Positions 15,496 to 23,682 of a stretch of DNA of 64,000 nt are shown piece by piece. The DNA is taken from assembly GCA_018712825.1 (NCBI GenBank), contig DVGG01000017.1, forward strand, positions 20,066-84,065, in the 5' to 3' direction. The DNA is from Candidatus Faecousia excrementipullorum. Lineage in GTDB: Bacteria; Bacillota; Clostridia; Oscillospirales; Oscillospiraceae. The stretch's first letter is position 1; each line of letters starts with the position of its first letter. Below the pieces are notes generated by a model. The model searched no databases. It saw nothing but the letters and a program-made list of their open reading frames with translations, and was not told the origin of the DNA. A program made the translations under genes and the position numbers.

Positions 15496-16503
15496 TTACT
15501 TGCCGAACTTTTCCTTGACGGTTTTCAGCATCTGCCGGATGGGCAGGTGGTAGGGGCAGCGGGGTTCGCAGGCGCCGCACTCGATACAGGCGGAGGCGGT
15601 CTGGGGCAGGGCTTCGTAGCGGCCTCTTGCCCAGTCCGCAAGGCCATAGCGGCTGAGGTAACCTTCCATCAGGAACATGGAGGGGATGGGAATGCCCACG
15701 GTGCAGGGGGCGCAGTAGTTGCACCGGCGGCAGAACTGGGAGCCCAGGGTTTTCCGGATTTCCTCCACCTTGGCCTCCTCTGCCTCTGTCCAGGGGCTTT
15801 TATCCTCCGCAGCTGCCAGGTTTTCCTGAAGCTCCGAAAGCTCTGCCATGCCGGGAATCACGATGGTGACGGCGGGGTTTTTCCCCACGAACCGCAGGGC
15901 CAGGCGGGCGTCCTCGATGGCGCCTCCTGCCAGAGGCTTCATGGCGATAAAGCCGATGTTCTTTTCCCGGCAAGCGGCAATCTCGGCTTCAGCCTGAGTT
16001 TCCACAAAATTGTAGGGGAACATGATGGTCTCCACCCAGTCCATGTCCAGCGCTTTCTGGAACAGCTCCCGGGAGTGAAGGGTAATGCCGATATGTCCGA
16101 TCTTACCGGCAGCCTTCGCCTCCTGCAAAGCCTCCAGGGCACCGCCGGGAGAGAGAATCTGCTCCAGTCCCTTGGCATCCGGGTTATGAAGCTGGTACAG
16201 GTCAATAGAATCCGTCCGGAAATTTTTCAGGCTGATGGCAATGTCCCGGGCCATGGTTTCTTTATCCTTGGCGCCGCTTTTGGTGGCAAGGATAAACCTG
16301 TCCCGAATCCCCTCCAGGCCGTAGCCCAGGTATTCCTCGCTGACGGAGTAGGCTCTGGCGCTGTCGATATAGTTGATTCCTGCCGCCGCCATGGCCTGCA
16401 GAAGCTTCCGGGTTCCCTCCCGGTCGATACGCTGCACCGGGATGCCGCCCAGACCCATCCGGGACACTTTCAGGCCGGTTTTTCCTAAAACGGTATATTC
16501 CAT
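15496..16503 (-). CDS. Aldo/keto reductase with C-terminal 4Fe-4S domain
   Basis: The 335-aa protein combines a NADPH-dependent TIM-barrel aldo/keto reductase (IDSARAYSVSEEYLG, then LATKSG, with the catalytic Asp and Tyr in the first of these) with a ferredoxin-like tail. That tail carries CRRCNYCAPC and CIECGACEPRCPYHLP cysteine clusters. This fused form is common in anaerobes and may pass electrons between ferredoxin and carbonyl substrates; the substrate is unknown. It lies 12 bases after coaX and could be cotranscribed with panT-coaX. Confidence 0.93.
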   Translation of the reverse strand: MEYTVLGKTGLKVSRMGLGGIPVQRIDREGTRKLLQAMAAAGINYIDSARAYSVSEEYLGYGLEGIRDRFILATKSGAKDKETMARDIAISLKNFRTDSIDLYQLHNPDAKGLEQILSPGGALEALQEAKAAGKIGHIGITLHSRELFQKALDMDWVETIMFPYNFVETQAEAEIAACREKNIGFIAMKPLAGGAIEDARLALRFVGKNPAVTIVIPGMAELSELQENLAAAEDKSPWTEAEEAKVEEIRKTLGSQFCRRCNYCAPCTVGIPIPSMFLMEGYLSRYGLADWARGRYEALPQTASACIECGACEPRCPYHLPIRQMLKTVKEKFGK

Positions 16504-16515
16504 CCTTCATTCTCC

Positions 16516-17286
16516 TTACTTTTCCGTATTTTTCTGGTAGATGAGCATAAGGCCCTTCAGCAGCAGGTCATCGTCCAGAATCACGGGGTTTCTGCACAGG
16601 GGCACCACCTGGCCCGCCAGGCCGCCGGTGGCAATGACGGTGCATTTTTCCCCCATTTCCGCCTGAATCCGGTCGATGAGGCCGTCAATCATGGAGGCGC
16701 TGCCGTACATCAGGCCGCTTTTGATGCACTCCACCGTGTTGGTGCCGATGATGCTCTTAGGGGGATCAAAGGACACCCGGGGCAGCTGGGAGGTGCGGCT
16801 CACCAGAGCCTCGGCGGACACCGCCATGCCGGTGGTGATGAGGCCCCCCAGGTAGTTGTGGTTTTTGTCAATGACGGAGAAGGTGGTGGCGGTGCCCATG
16901 TCGATGATAATCATAGGCGCCGGGTACTCCTGACAGCCGGCCACGGCATCCACCACCAAATCGCTTCCCAGCTGGGCAGGGTTGTCAATCCGGATTTTCA
17001 GGCCGGTTTTGATTCCCGGCCCCACCACCAGGGGCTTTACCTTGCAGAACTTTTCGATGGCTCGCTTGAAGGTGTTGGTGACGGAGGGCACCACCGAGGA
17101 CACGATGGCTCCCCGGATGTCCTGGGGGTTCCTATGGTGCATTTCCAGAGCGGTTTTGATGGTCACCGCATACTCCAAGTCCGTTGCGGTGTGCTTGGTG
17201 GACACCCGCTCCCGGAAGAGGATTTTGGAATCCTGGAAGCAGCCCATAACGATGTTGGTATTTCCGATGTCAATGGCCAGAATCAT
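16516..17286 (-). CDS. coaX: Type III pantothenate kinase
   Basis: The 256-aa protein phosphorylates pantothenate, the first step of CoA synthesis. The N-terminal phosphate motif DIGNTNIVMG, the VVGPGIKTGLKIRIDNP segment and the IIDMGTATTF motif identify the CoaX family. TAGGAG precedes the ATG. It follows a pantothenate-type S component by 10 bases and lies divergent from coaBC, so uptake, phosphorylation and later steps are grouped. Confidence 0.96.
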   Translation of the reverse strand: MILAIDIGNTNIVMGCFQDSKILFRERVSTKHTATDLEYAVTIKTALEMHHRNPQDIRGAIVSSVVPSVTNTFKRAIEKFCKVKPLVVGPGIKTGLKIRIDNPAQLGSDLVVDAVAGCQEYPAPMIIIDMGTATTFSVIDKNHNYLGGLITTGMAVSAEALVSRTSQLPRVSFDPPKSIIGTNTVECIKSGLMYGSASMIDGLIDRIQAEMGEKCTVIATGGLAGQVVPLCRNPVILDDDLLLKGLMLIYQKNTEK

Positions 17287-17296
17287 ATGTTTTCTC

Positions 17297-17941
17297 CTAC
17301 TTGGTTTTAAGTACGTTTGCCTTCATTACCGCAAGGCAGATGGCACCAGCCAGCAATGCCGCCACCACCGCTTCGATGGTGCCGTTGATGCCCACCACGC
17401 TGAGAATGACCCCCAGCACCGCCTCATAGGCGATGCCCCGGGCGGCGGCGTAGGCAGAGCCAAAGAACAGGTAAATCATGCCCATCACCAAGATGGTATT
17501 GGTCATGGAGCCTGCCACACCGGCAAGGAGCAGGGAAATCTTCCCGGGGCCTTCCTTCTTAAAAAGCTTTTGCAAGCCCCGGTATACATAATAGGGAACC
17601 ACGCCGGTGAGAATCCGGGGCAGGAAGCACACAATGAGAGCCAGAGGGCTTCCCCCCAGTCCCTCTCCCATGGAAATGAAGGGAGAGAAGCAGAAAGCGG
17701 TTAGCCCTGGCTGGGTGGTGTTGTTGATCAGGCTGGTGAGGCCGAATACAAAGCCTAAAAATCCCCCTGCCTTTGGCCCCAGCAAAATCGAGCCCACAAT
17801 CACAGGGATGTGGATGGTGGTGGCCTGCACAGCCAGCACGGGGATTTTGATGTAGCCAATGTAGGGGATGAAGGACAGCATGACAATGAGCGCCGTGAGT
17901 AGTGCCAGCTGTACCATGGACAGGGTTTTTCCTTGTTTCAT
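17297..17941 (-). CDS. ECF transporter S component, probably for pantothenate
   Basis: The 214-aa protein has about six membrane segments, and its N-terminal stretch LTALIVMLSFIPYIGYIKI resembles ECF substrate-capture subunits of the PanT group. The assignment to pantothenate rests on the adjacent coaX (10 bases) and divergent coaBC rather than on a residue signature. It needs a shared ECF module encoded elsewhere. TTGGAGG stands seven bases before the ATG. Confidence 0.82.
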   Translation of the reverse strand: MKQGKTLSMVQLALLTALIVMLSFIPYIGYIKIPVLAVQATTIHIPVIVGSILLGPKAGGFLGFVFGLTSLINNTTQPGLTAFCFSPFISMGEGLGGSPLALIVCFLPRILTGVVPYYVYRGLQKLFKKEGPGKISLLLAGVAGSMTNTILVMGMIYLFFGSAYAAARGIAYEAVLGVILSVVGINGTIEAVVAALLAGAICLAVMKANVLKTK

Positions 17942-18081
17942 AATATAACCTCCAATGTTATCATTCCTCTTTCGAGGGTATCATACACAAAGCTCCGGCT
18001 CCCACTTTTCCCCTGTCAGATTTCCCGGGGGAATACCTGCAGGTGGGGAAAGCAAAAAGCCTTCGCTTTTCGGACGGGTTC

Positions 18082-18138
18082 ATTATACCACACTTTCCCA
18101 AAATTGCTATAGCTTTCAAAATTTTTCTGTGGTATAAT
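18082..18138. promoter_or_regulatory. Mirrored divergent promoters of panT-coaX and coaBC
   Basis: ATTATACCACA (18082-18092) is the exact reverse complement of TGTGGTATAAT (18128-18138), with 35 bases between. Each arm contains a consensus -10 TATAAT for the gene it faces. The shared TGTGG extension suggests either extended -10 promoters or a common regulator site. The minus transcript would carry a leader of about 140 bases with short hairpins before the S component gene. Confidence 0.65.
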
Positions 18139-18177
18139 CCTTTCAGAAATCTCAAAAAATCAAGGGAGGATTCCCCT

Positions 18178-19365
18178 ATGTTATCGGGAAAAACCGTTGT
18201 TTTGGCCGTATCCGGCAGCATTGCCGCCTATAAAGTCCCCAATCTTGCCAGAATGCTCCGAAAGCTTCACTGCCATGTGCAGGTGCTGATGACGAAAAAC
18301 GCCACCAATTTCATTAACCCCATCACCTTCGAGACCCTCACCGGTACCAAGTGCCTCATTGACACCTTCGATCGGAACTTTCAATACAGCGTAGAGCACG
18401 TGGCCCTTGCCAAGCAGGCAGATCTGGTGGTGGTGGCTCCCGCCTCTGCCAATGTGATTGGTAAGCTCTCCTGGGGCATTGCGGACGATATGCTCACCAC
18501 CACCATCATGGCCTGCCCCTGCAAAAAGCTTGTAAGCCCTGCCATGAACCACAATATGTACCACAACCCCATTGTGCAGGACAATCTGAAGCGGCTGGCC
18601 TCTTTCGGCTATGAGATTATCGCTCCGGATCACGGGATGCTGGCCAACGGGGACTCAGGAGACGGACGGATGCCGGAGGAATGGGTGCTCTTGGAGTACA
18701 TTCTCCGGGAGCTGGCCTTCCCCAAGGATATGGCGGGGAAAAAGGTGCTGGTCACCGCCGGCGCCACCCGGGAGCCCATTGACCCGGTGCGGTTCATCAC
18801 CAACCACTCCTCGGGAAAAATGGGCTGCGCCCTGGCAAAAGTCGCCATGCTCCGGGGGGCAGAGGTGACTCTGGTTCACGGTGCCATGGAGGTCAAAGCA
18901 CCCCTGTTTGTGCAGTGCCGCCCGGTGGTCACTGCGGAAGATATGTTCCAGGCGGTGGAAGAGCTGGCTCCTCAGCAGGACATGGTGATTATGGCGGCGG
19001 CGGTTGCGGACTACACCCCGGTGACCACCGCCTCCCAAAAGCTCAAAAAGTCTGACGGGGATATGGCCATCCCCTTAAAACGCACTCAGGATATCCTCGC
19101 CTGGCTTGGCAATCACCGTCAGCCCCATCAGGTGCTTTGCGGCTTCTCCATGGAGACGGAGAACCTGCTGGAAAACTCCCGGGCAAAGCTTCAGAAGAAG
19201 GGCTGCCAGATGATTTGCGCCAACTCCATTGCCCAGGAGGGGGCAGGCTTCGGCACCGACACCAATATTCTCACCCTCATCACCCCGGAAAAGACCGAGG
19301 AGCTTCCCATCATGACCAAGGAGCAGGCAGCCGGTGAGATTCTCACCCGGCTGATGCAGCTGTAA
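18178..19365 (+). CDS. coaBC: Bifunctional phosphopantothenoylcysteine decarboxylase/phosphopantothenate-cysteine ligase
   Basis: The 395-aa enzyme performs two middle steps of CoA synthesis. The N-terminal flavin decarboxylase shows GSIAAYKVPNLAR, the active-site His in QYSVEHVALA and PAMNHNMY. The C-terminal ligase begins near residue 180 with VTAGATREPIDPVRFITNHSSG and has the AAAVADY motif. AGGGAGGA precedes the ATG at 18178. It is transcribed away from coaX and panT from a mirrored promoter. Confidence 0.96.
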   Translation: MLSGKTVVLAVSGSIAAYKVPNLARMLRKLHCHVQVLMTKNATNFINPITFETLTGTKCLIDTFDRNFQYSVEHVALAKQADLVVVAPASANVIGKLSWGIADDMLTTTIMACPCKKLVSPAMNHNMYHNPIVQDNLKRLASFGYEIIAPDHGMLANGDSGDGRMPEEWVLLEYILRELAFPKDMAGKKVLVTAGATREPIDPVRFITNHSSGKMGCALAKVAMLRGAEVTLVHGAMEVKAPLFVQCRPVVTAEDMFQAVEELAPQQDMVIMAAAVADYTPVTTASQKLKKSDGDMAIPLKRTQDILAWLGNHRQPHQVLCGFSMETENLLENSRAKLQKKGCQMICANSIAQEGAGFGTDTNILTLITPEKTEELPIMTKEQAAGEILTRLMQL

Positions 19366-19386
19366 GTCAGGAAAAGTTTACAATTT

Positions 19387-19550
19387 AGGAAGCTCTGAAT
19401 AAATAGTCAAGAGCTGGTAGCGAGAGATTTTTCGTCAGACAAAAGAATGGAAAACGGCGGAATACTGTATGTATTTCCCGTTTTTCATTCTGCATGGATG
19501 GCGAAAAAAGATCCGCTATCCAGCCGCAGACGATTTATTCAGAGTTTCCT
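19387..19550 (+). mobile_element. MITE-like element copy 2
   Basis: This 164-bp copy starts AGGAAGCTCTGAATAAAT and ends ATTTATTCAGAGTTTCCT. It shares with the other two copies the blocks GAGCTGG, AGATTTTTCGTCAGACAAAAG, AATACTGTATGTATTTCC and AAAAAGATCCGCT. The flanks (TT on the left, TTAT on the right) do not give as clean a TA duplication as the other copies. It sits between coaBC and the esterase fusion gene and encodes nothing. Confidence 0.85.
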
Positions 19551-19573
19551 TTATATACCCCCGAAAAGCAGGG

Positions 19574-19600
19574 AAAACCCCCGATTTTTCGGGGGTTTTT
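19574..19600 (+). terminator. Terminator after coaBC and the MITE
   Basis: AAAACCCCCGA pairs with TCGGGGGTTTTT. It may be the original coaBC terminator now separated from the gene by the MITE. Confidence 0.75.
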
Positions 19601-19702
19601 CCTATTTATCCCCGGAGGGGAGAGGCCATTCTCCCGGCAGTAGGTTGCAAAAGAACATGCTTCGTGGTATGATAGGTCTATACACCAAATGGAGGTGCTT
19701 CC

Positions 19703-21868
19703 ATGGCACTATCGGCAAAATATGTCCGCAGCCGGCTGACCATGCTCCGGTCTGTGATGAAGAATTTTTCCCTGGAGTCCTCCCGGAAGGGGCAGCGGAT
19801 GCTGGGAGAATTGATGGAATTCAAGCACCGGAAAATGGTGATTATCAAAGACCATCCCTTTGAGAAATTCGCCGCCGCCTGGGTGATTCCCAAGGACGAG
19901 CGGCGGCAGGGGGTTATACTGTACCTTCACGGCGGCGGCTACGCCTGCGGCGATCTGGAATACGCCAAGGGCTACGGCTCTACCCTGGCGGTGCGGTGCG
20001 GCATCCGGGTATTCAGCCCCGCCTATCGGCTGGCGCCGGAGTCCCCCTTCCCGGCAGCTCTGGAGGATGCTTTGGAGAGCTACCGGTATCTGCTGAAAAA
20101 GGGCTATGACCCCAGGCAGATTGCCCTGTGCGGAGAGAGTGCCGGCGGAGGCTTAATTTACGCCCTGTGTCTCAAGCTGAAAGAAGAAAATCTCCCCCTT
20201 CCCGGCGGGCTCATTGCCATGTCTCCCTGGACGGACTTGACCTCCTCTGGGGAATCCTACGAAACCAACCGGGATGTTGACCCCAACATGACCGTAGAGC
20301 AGCTGCAATTTTATACCCGGTGCTACACCACCGACCCCAAAAATCCCCTGGCCTCCCCCATCTTCGGCAACCTGGAAGGGCTGCCTCCCTCCCTTATTTT
20401 CGTGGGCGGGGACGAGATTATGCTCAGCGATGCGGCGGATATGCACAAAAACCTCCTGGCAGCGGGGTGCAAAAGCCGTCTGGTAGTCGCCCCGGAGCGG
20501 TGGCACGCCTATGTGCTTTATGAGCTGGCGGAAAACGAGGAGGACTACGACACCATCAACCACTTCCTCAGCCAGTATATCAGCGAGGAGAACAAGCTCC
20601 GGTGGATGCCTCTGGACAACGCCGCCAAAATTTATCCGGCGGCCCGGAGCCACAACTGGACCAACGCCTTCCGCCTCTCCGCTACCTTGAAAGAGGAGGT
20701 GGACACCAAGGTTTTGCAGTCGGCCCTGGATGTGACCATCCGCCGGTTCCCCTCTCTTGGCACCCGGCTGCGGAAGGGGCTGTTCTGGTACTATTTGCAG
20801 CAGGTGTCCCACGCCCCTGCCATCCGGCAGGAGATGAGCTACCCCCTCACCCGCATGACCCGGAAGGACTTGCGGGACTGCGCCCTGCGGGTGATTGTGT
20901 ACCACAACCGGATTGCGGTGGAGTTTTTCCACTCCCTTACCGACGGCAACGGGGGTGTGATTTTCCTCAAGGCCCTGGTGGCGGAGTATTTGCAGCAGAA
21001 GTACCACCTGGTGATTCCGGCGGAACAGGGTGTGGTGGGACGGCTGGAGGAGCCTTCCCCGGAGGAGCTGGAGGACAGCTTCCTCAAATACGCCGGGCCG
21101 GTAAGCGCCAGCCGCCGGGAGAACAACGCCTGGCACTTAAAAGGCACCCCGGAGCCCGACGGCTTTCTCAACGTCACCTGCTTCCAGCTGCCGGTGGCCC
21201 AGGTGCTGGAGCAGGCCCATCACTACTGCGTCAGCATGACCACCTTCTTAAGCGCCGCCCTGATGCAGGCCATTTTGAACCTCCAGGCCCAGCAGATCCC
21301 CAACCGCCGGTACCGGAAGTATGTGAGGCTTCTCATTCCTGTGAATCTGCGGCGGCTCTTTCCCAGCAAGTCCATGCGGAACTTTGCCCTTTACACCACC
21401 CCGGAGGTGGACCCCAAGCTGGGAGACTACAGTTTTGAGGAACTGTGTCAGATCATCCAGCACCGGATTGCCCTGGATGTGACCCCCAAGCAGATGTCTG
21501 CCCGGATTGCCACCAACGTAAAAAGCGAGCAGGTGTTCCTGCTGAAAATCACCCCGCTGTTTATCAAGAACCTGGTGATGAAGGCGGTATTCTTAGCAGT
21601 GGGGGAGCGGAAGTCCTGCCTGTGCCTGTCCAATCTGGGGCAGGTGACCCTTCCCAAGGAAATGGAAAGCTATGTGGAGCGGCTGGATTTCATCCTCAGC
21701 TCCCAGGCCATGTCCCCCCACAACTGCGGGGTTTTGTCCTACAAGGACACCCTGTATGTAAACTTCACCCGGAACATTGTGGAGCCCAATCTGGAGCGGG
21801 AATTTTTCCTGGTGCTCCGGGAGATGGGCCTTCCGGTGGAAGTGCAAAGCAATCATTCTCCCAAGTAA
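19703..21868 (+). CDS. Fusion of HSL-type esterase and condensation-like acyltransferase
   Basis: The 721-aa protein has two enzyme domains. Residues 1-293 are an alpha/beta hydrolase of the hormone-sensitive lipase family, with the oxyanion motif HGGG (76-79), nucleophile Ser146 in GESAG, Asp237 in GGDE and His268 in ERWHAY. Residues 295-721 resemble the alcohol acetyltransferase/condensation fold with HSLTDG at 410-415, matching the HxxxDG catalytic motif. No signal peptide or membrane segment is clear. GGAGG stands seven bases before the ATG. The next gene, a zinc-ribbon membrane protein, begins 12 bases later. The substrate is unknown; transfer or removal of acyl groups on a lipid or secondary metabolite is an inference. 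Confidence 0.85.
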   Translation: MALSAKYVRSRLTMLRSVMKNFSLESSRKGQRMLGELMEFKHRKMVIIKDHPFEKFAAAWVIPKDERRQGVILYLHGGGYACGDLEYAKGYGSTLAVRCGIRVFSPAYRLAPESPFPAALEDALESYRYLLKKGYDPRQIALCGESAGGGLIYALCLKLKEENLPLPGGLIAMSPWTDLTSSGESYETNRDVDPNMTVEQLQFYTRCYTTDPKNPLASPIFGNLEGLPPSLIFVGGDEIMLSDAADMHKNLLAAGCKSRLVVAPERWHAYVLYELAENEEDYDTINHFLSQYISEENKLRWMPLDNAAKIYPAARSHNWTNAFRLSATLKEEVDTKVLQSALDVTIRRFPSLGTRLRKGLFWYYLQQVSHAPAIRQEMSYPLTRMTRKDLRDCALRVIVYHNRIAVEFFHSLTDGNGGVIFLKALVAEYLQQKYHLVIPAEQGVVGRLEEPSPEELEDSFLKYAGPVSASRRENNAWHLKGTPEPDGFLNVTCFQLPVAQVLEQAHHYCVSMTTFLSAALMQAILNLQAQQIPNRRYRKYVRLLIPVNLRRLFPSKSMRNFALYTTPEVDPKLGDYSFEELCQIIQHRIALDVTPKQMSARIATNVKSEQVFLLKITPLFIKNLVMKAVFLAVGERKSCLCLSNLGQVTLPKEMESYVERLDFILSSQAMSPHNCGVLSYKDTLYVNFTRNIVEPNLEREFFLVLREMGLPVEVQSNHSPK

Positions 21869-21880
21869 GGAGTGGATTTT

Positions 21881-22576
21881 ATGTACTGTATTACCTGCGG
21901 CGTCAAGCTCTCTGACACGGAAAAGCAATGCCCCCTGTGCGGCACCATTCCCTTCCACCCGGACATTGTGATGCCCGATGCCCTGCCCCTGTTCCCCCAA
22001 GAGCGGAACCCCCACACCAAGGTCAGTCCCTGGGGCATTTTGTGGGTGGTCTCGGGGCTCATGGTGGTGGCGATTCTCACGGTGCTGCTGTGCGATTTGC
22101 AGCTCTCCGGGGGCGTCACCTGGTCCGGCTATGTGATTGGGGGGCTGGGGGTATGTTATGTTACCTTTCTTCTGCCCCTGTGGTTCAAAAAGCCCAACCC
22201 GGCGGTTTTTGTACCCTGTGCGTTTCTTTCCATCGGGCTGTATCTGCTGTATATCAACCTGGCCACCGGCGGACATTGGTTCTTATCCTTCGCCTTCCCG
22301 GTGGTGGGCTTCTTCGGGTTGCTTCTTACCACCGTCACCACCTTGCTCCGGTACATCCGCAAGGGCCGGCTCTACATTTACGGCGGCGGCTTCATCGCCC
22401 TGGGGGGGTTCATGCCCCTGATGGAGTTTCTCCTGAACCACACCTTCCTGAACGGAAAGCAGCTCCTCTGGGCCTACTTCCCCATGGGCGCTCTGGTTCT
22501 CTTCGGCGGCTTCCTGGTATTCCTCGCCCTCTGCCGCCCCGCCCGGGAGGTCATGACCCGAAAGTTCTTCATCTAA
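21881..22576 (+). CDS. Zinc-ribbon multi-pass membrane protein (DUF6320-like)
   Basis: The 231-aa protein starts with a zinc ribbon (CITCG and CPLCG within the first 25 residues) and continues with about six hydrophobic segments. It resembles the clostridial DUF6320 group found beside acyltransferase genes; this recognition is from memory and not verified. The ATG at 21881 follows TAAGGAG by eight bases, and the 12-base gap to the esterase-acyltransferase fusion indicates one operon. I infer it may anchor or regulate that enzyme at the membrane. Confidence 0.75.
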   Translation: MYCITCGVKLSDTEKQCPLCGTIPFHPDIVMPDALPLFPQERNPHTKVSPWGILWVVSGLMVVAILTVLLCDLQLSGGVTWSGYVIGGLGVCYVTFLLPLWFKKPNPAVFVPCAFLSIGLYLLYINLATGGHWFLSFAFPVVGFFGLLLTTVTTLLRYIRKGRLYIYGGGFIALGGFMPLMEFLLNHTFLNGKQLLWAYFPMGALVLFGGFLVFLALCRPAREVMTRKFFI

Positions 22577-22850
22577 GGCGGCGTGCCGCCGCTGTCAATG
22601 CGCACGGTAATCTTCTGCAAATCGTTACTGCCCCTCCAGTGCCCGGTATCGGCGGCGACTCGCCGCTGACGATTTCGCACGCCGGGGTGCCCCCGGTGGC
22701 AATTTCGCACGGCAATCTTCTGTAAATCGTTACTGCCCCTCCAGTGCCCGCCGGGGTGCCCCCGGTGTCAATTTCGCACGGTAGCTTTCTACGAATCGTT
22801 CTTTCCCTGACCCGCCCGGTATCGTTACTGCGGTGCAGTAGGTGCTTAGG
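22577..22850 (+). repeat. Tandem array of family B repeats
   Basis: Several successive units share a GC-rich stem, a TTTCGCACGG or TGCGCACGG block, CTTTCTACGAATCGTT or CTTCTGCAAATCGTT, ACTGCCCCTCCAGTGCCCG and mostly GGTATCG. The stems vary (GGCGGCGTGCCGCC, GGCGGCGACTCGCCGC, CCGGGGTGCCCCCGG twice) but remain palindromic. No gene is supported. Confidence 0.85.
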
Positions 22851-22852
22851 AC

Positions 22853-22918
22853 AAAGCCCCCCTGGCCATTGTGGGGGTGGTTTGGCGAAGCCAAACCGGG
22901 GGGATTCCCCAGGCTGGC
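22853..22918 (+). repeat. Repeat family C copy
   Basis: AAAGCCCCCCTGGCCATTGTGGGGGTGG is followed by an inner stem GGTTTGGC/GCCAAACC and then CGGGGGGATTCC. It matches the copies at 3614, 53268 and 63750 except for the inner stem, which differs in sequence but keeps pairing. Confidence 0.8.
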
Positions 22919-23049
22919 AGGTTTCCACATAGGTTTGTACTTTCAAGAAGTACCTCCTGTGAATCCCTCAGTCACGGCTACGCCGTGCCAGCTCCCTTTG
23001 GCAAGGGAGCCTTTTGGCGCCCGGTATCGTTCTATGTGCGATACCGGGC
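22919..23049 (+). repeat. Repeat family A copy with terminal hairpin
   Basis: GTTTCCACATAGGTTTGTAC, a GTACTT/AAGTAC stem, CCCTCAGTCA, an inner CGGCTACGCCG stem and CCAGCTCCCTTTGGCAAGGGAGCC are followed by CCCGGTATCG paired with CGATACCGGG and CTTTTT. The last hairpin could act as a terminator for the upstream operon. Confidence 0.8.
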
Positions 23050-23184
23050 TTTTTCAGACTTTCAATCGACAGCGTGGGAAGAAAGCACCCCAAAATCCCA
23101 CAAACCCAAACGGGGGTAGGGGCTAAAACCCACCACCCGAGCCAAAGCGAAGGGTCAATCCCGGATGGTTCCTCCCGGGGGATT
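23050..23184. other. Gene-free spacer inside the repeat block
   Basis: This stretch between repeats contains a CAAACCCAAACGGGGG segment and CCTCCCGGGGG but no open frame with a ribosome site and no clear gene or RNA signature. I see nothing that can be named. Confidence 0.5.
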
Positions 23185-23276
23185 CTTAAGGGGGGAACAA
23201 TTCGAGCGGGAGCGAGTTGTTCCCCCCTTAAGCCGGACAACTTTCCTTCCTTTCTTGCCGGAGCAAGAAAGGAAGG
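23185..23276. repeat. Two consecutive long perfect hairpins
   Basis: CTTAAGGGGGGAACAA pairs over 16 bp with TTGTTCCCCCCTTAAG (23185-23200 and 23217-23232). Thirteen bases later CCTTCCTTTCTTGC pairs over 14 bp with GCAAGAAAGGAAGG around a CGGA tetraloop (23245-23258 and 23263-23276). Neither has a T-run typical of a terminator and neither lies in a gene. Confidence 0.8.
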
Positions 23277-23339
23277 CCCTGCTGGCAAGCACTTGCAGAA
23301 AGCCGATTGGAGAATAGGCTGAAAGGTTATAACCGGATG

Positions 23340-23555
23340 TCGATAACCACCAGCAAGTACCACCCCATCAGCAAAACGCAACTGCGACCCCCGCTTGCTC
23401 CCTCAGACACGGCTACGCCGTGCCAGCTCCCTCCCGGAGGGAGCTATGGGGTGCGTACCTTTCCACATAGGTTTGTGCTTTGGGGAAGTGCCTTCTGTGC
23501 GATCCCTCAGTCACGCCTCCGGCGTGCCAGCTCCCTTTCACAAGGGAGCCTTTGG
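23340..23555 (+). repeat. Two adjacent family A copies (variant and standard)
   Basis: The first (to 23459) is the variant with AGTACCACCCCA, CGGCTACGCCG and CTCCCGGAGGGAG, also found at 8690. The second (23460-23555) is standard, starting TTTCCACATAGGTTTGTGC, with an inner CGCCTCCGGCG stem and CCCTTTCACAAGGGAGCC. Confidence 0.8.
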
Positions 23556-23565
23556 GCGCACTATC

Positions 23566-23680
23566 GATACCGGGCGGGTCAGGGAAGTAACGAATCGTAG
23601 AAAGCTATCGTGCGCATTGACAGCGGCGGCACGCCGCCTTTGGCAAGGGAGCCTTTGGGTGCGGTATCGATACCGGGTAT
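23566..23680 (-). repeat. Reverse family B copy and partial A/B pieces
   Basis: GATACCGGGCGGGTCAGGG, AGTAACGAATCGTAGAAAGC, CGTGCGCATTGACAGCGGC and a GGCGGCACGCCGCC stem form the reverse of the unit seen at 3262-3340. It is followed by the end of family A (GGCAAGGGAGCCTTTGGGTGC) and GGTATCGATACCGGG. Confidence 0.75.
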
Positions 23681-23682
23681 TA

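Noticed and set aside
19447..19863. A 138-codon frame starting in the MITE
   Set aside because: It is made of the MITE, a terminator and the out-of-frame start of the esterase fusion gene; identical short frames arise from the MITE copy at 39585.
22579..23126. Several short frames across the repeat block after the zinc-ribbon membrane gene
   Set aside because: Their sequences consist of repeats A, B and C, recur at unrelated loci and have no ribosome sites.
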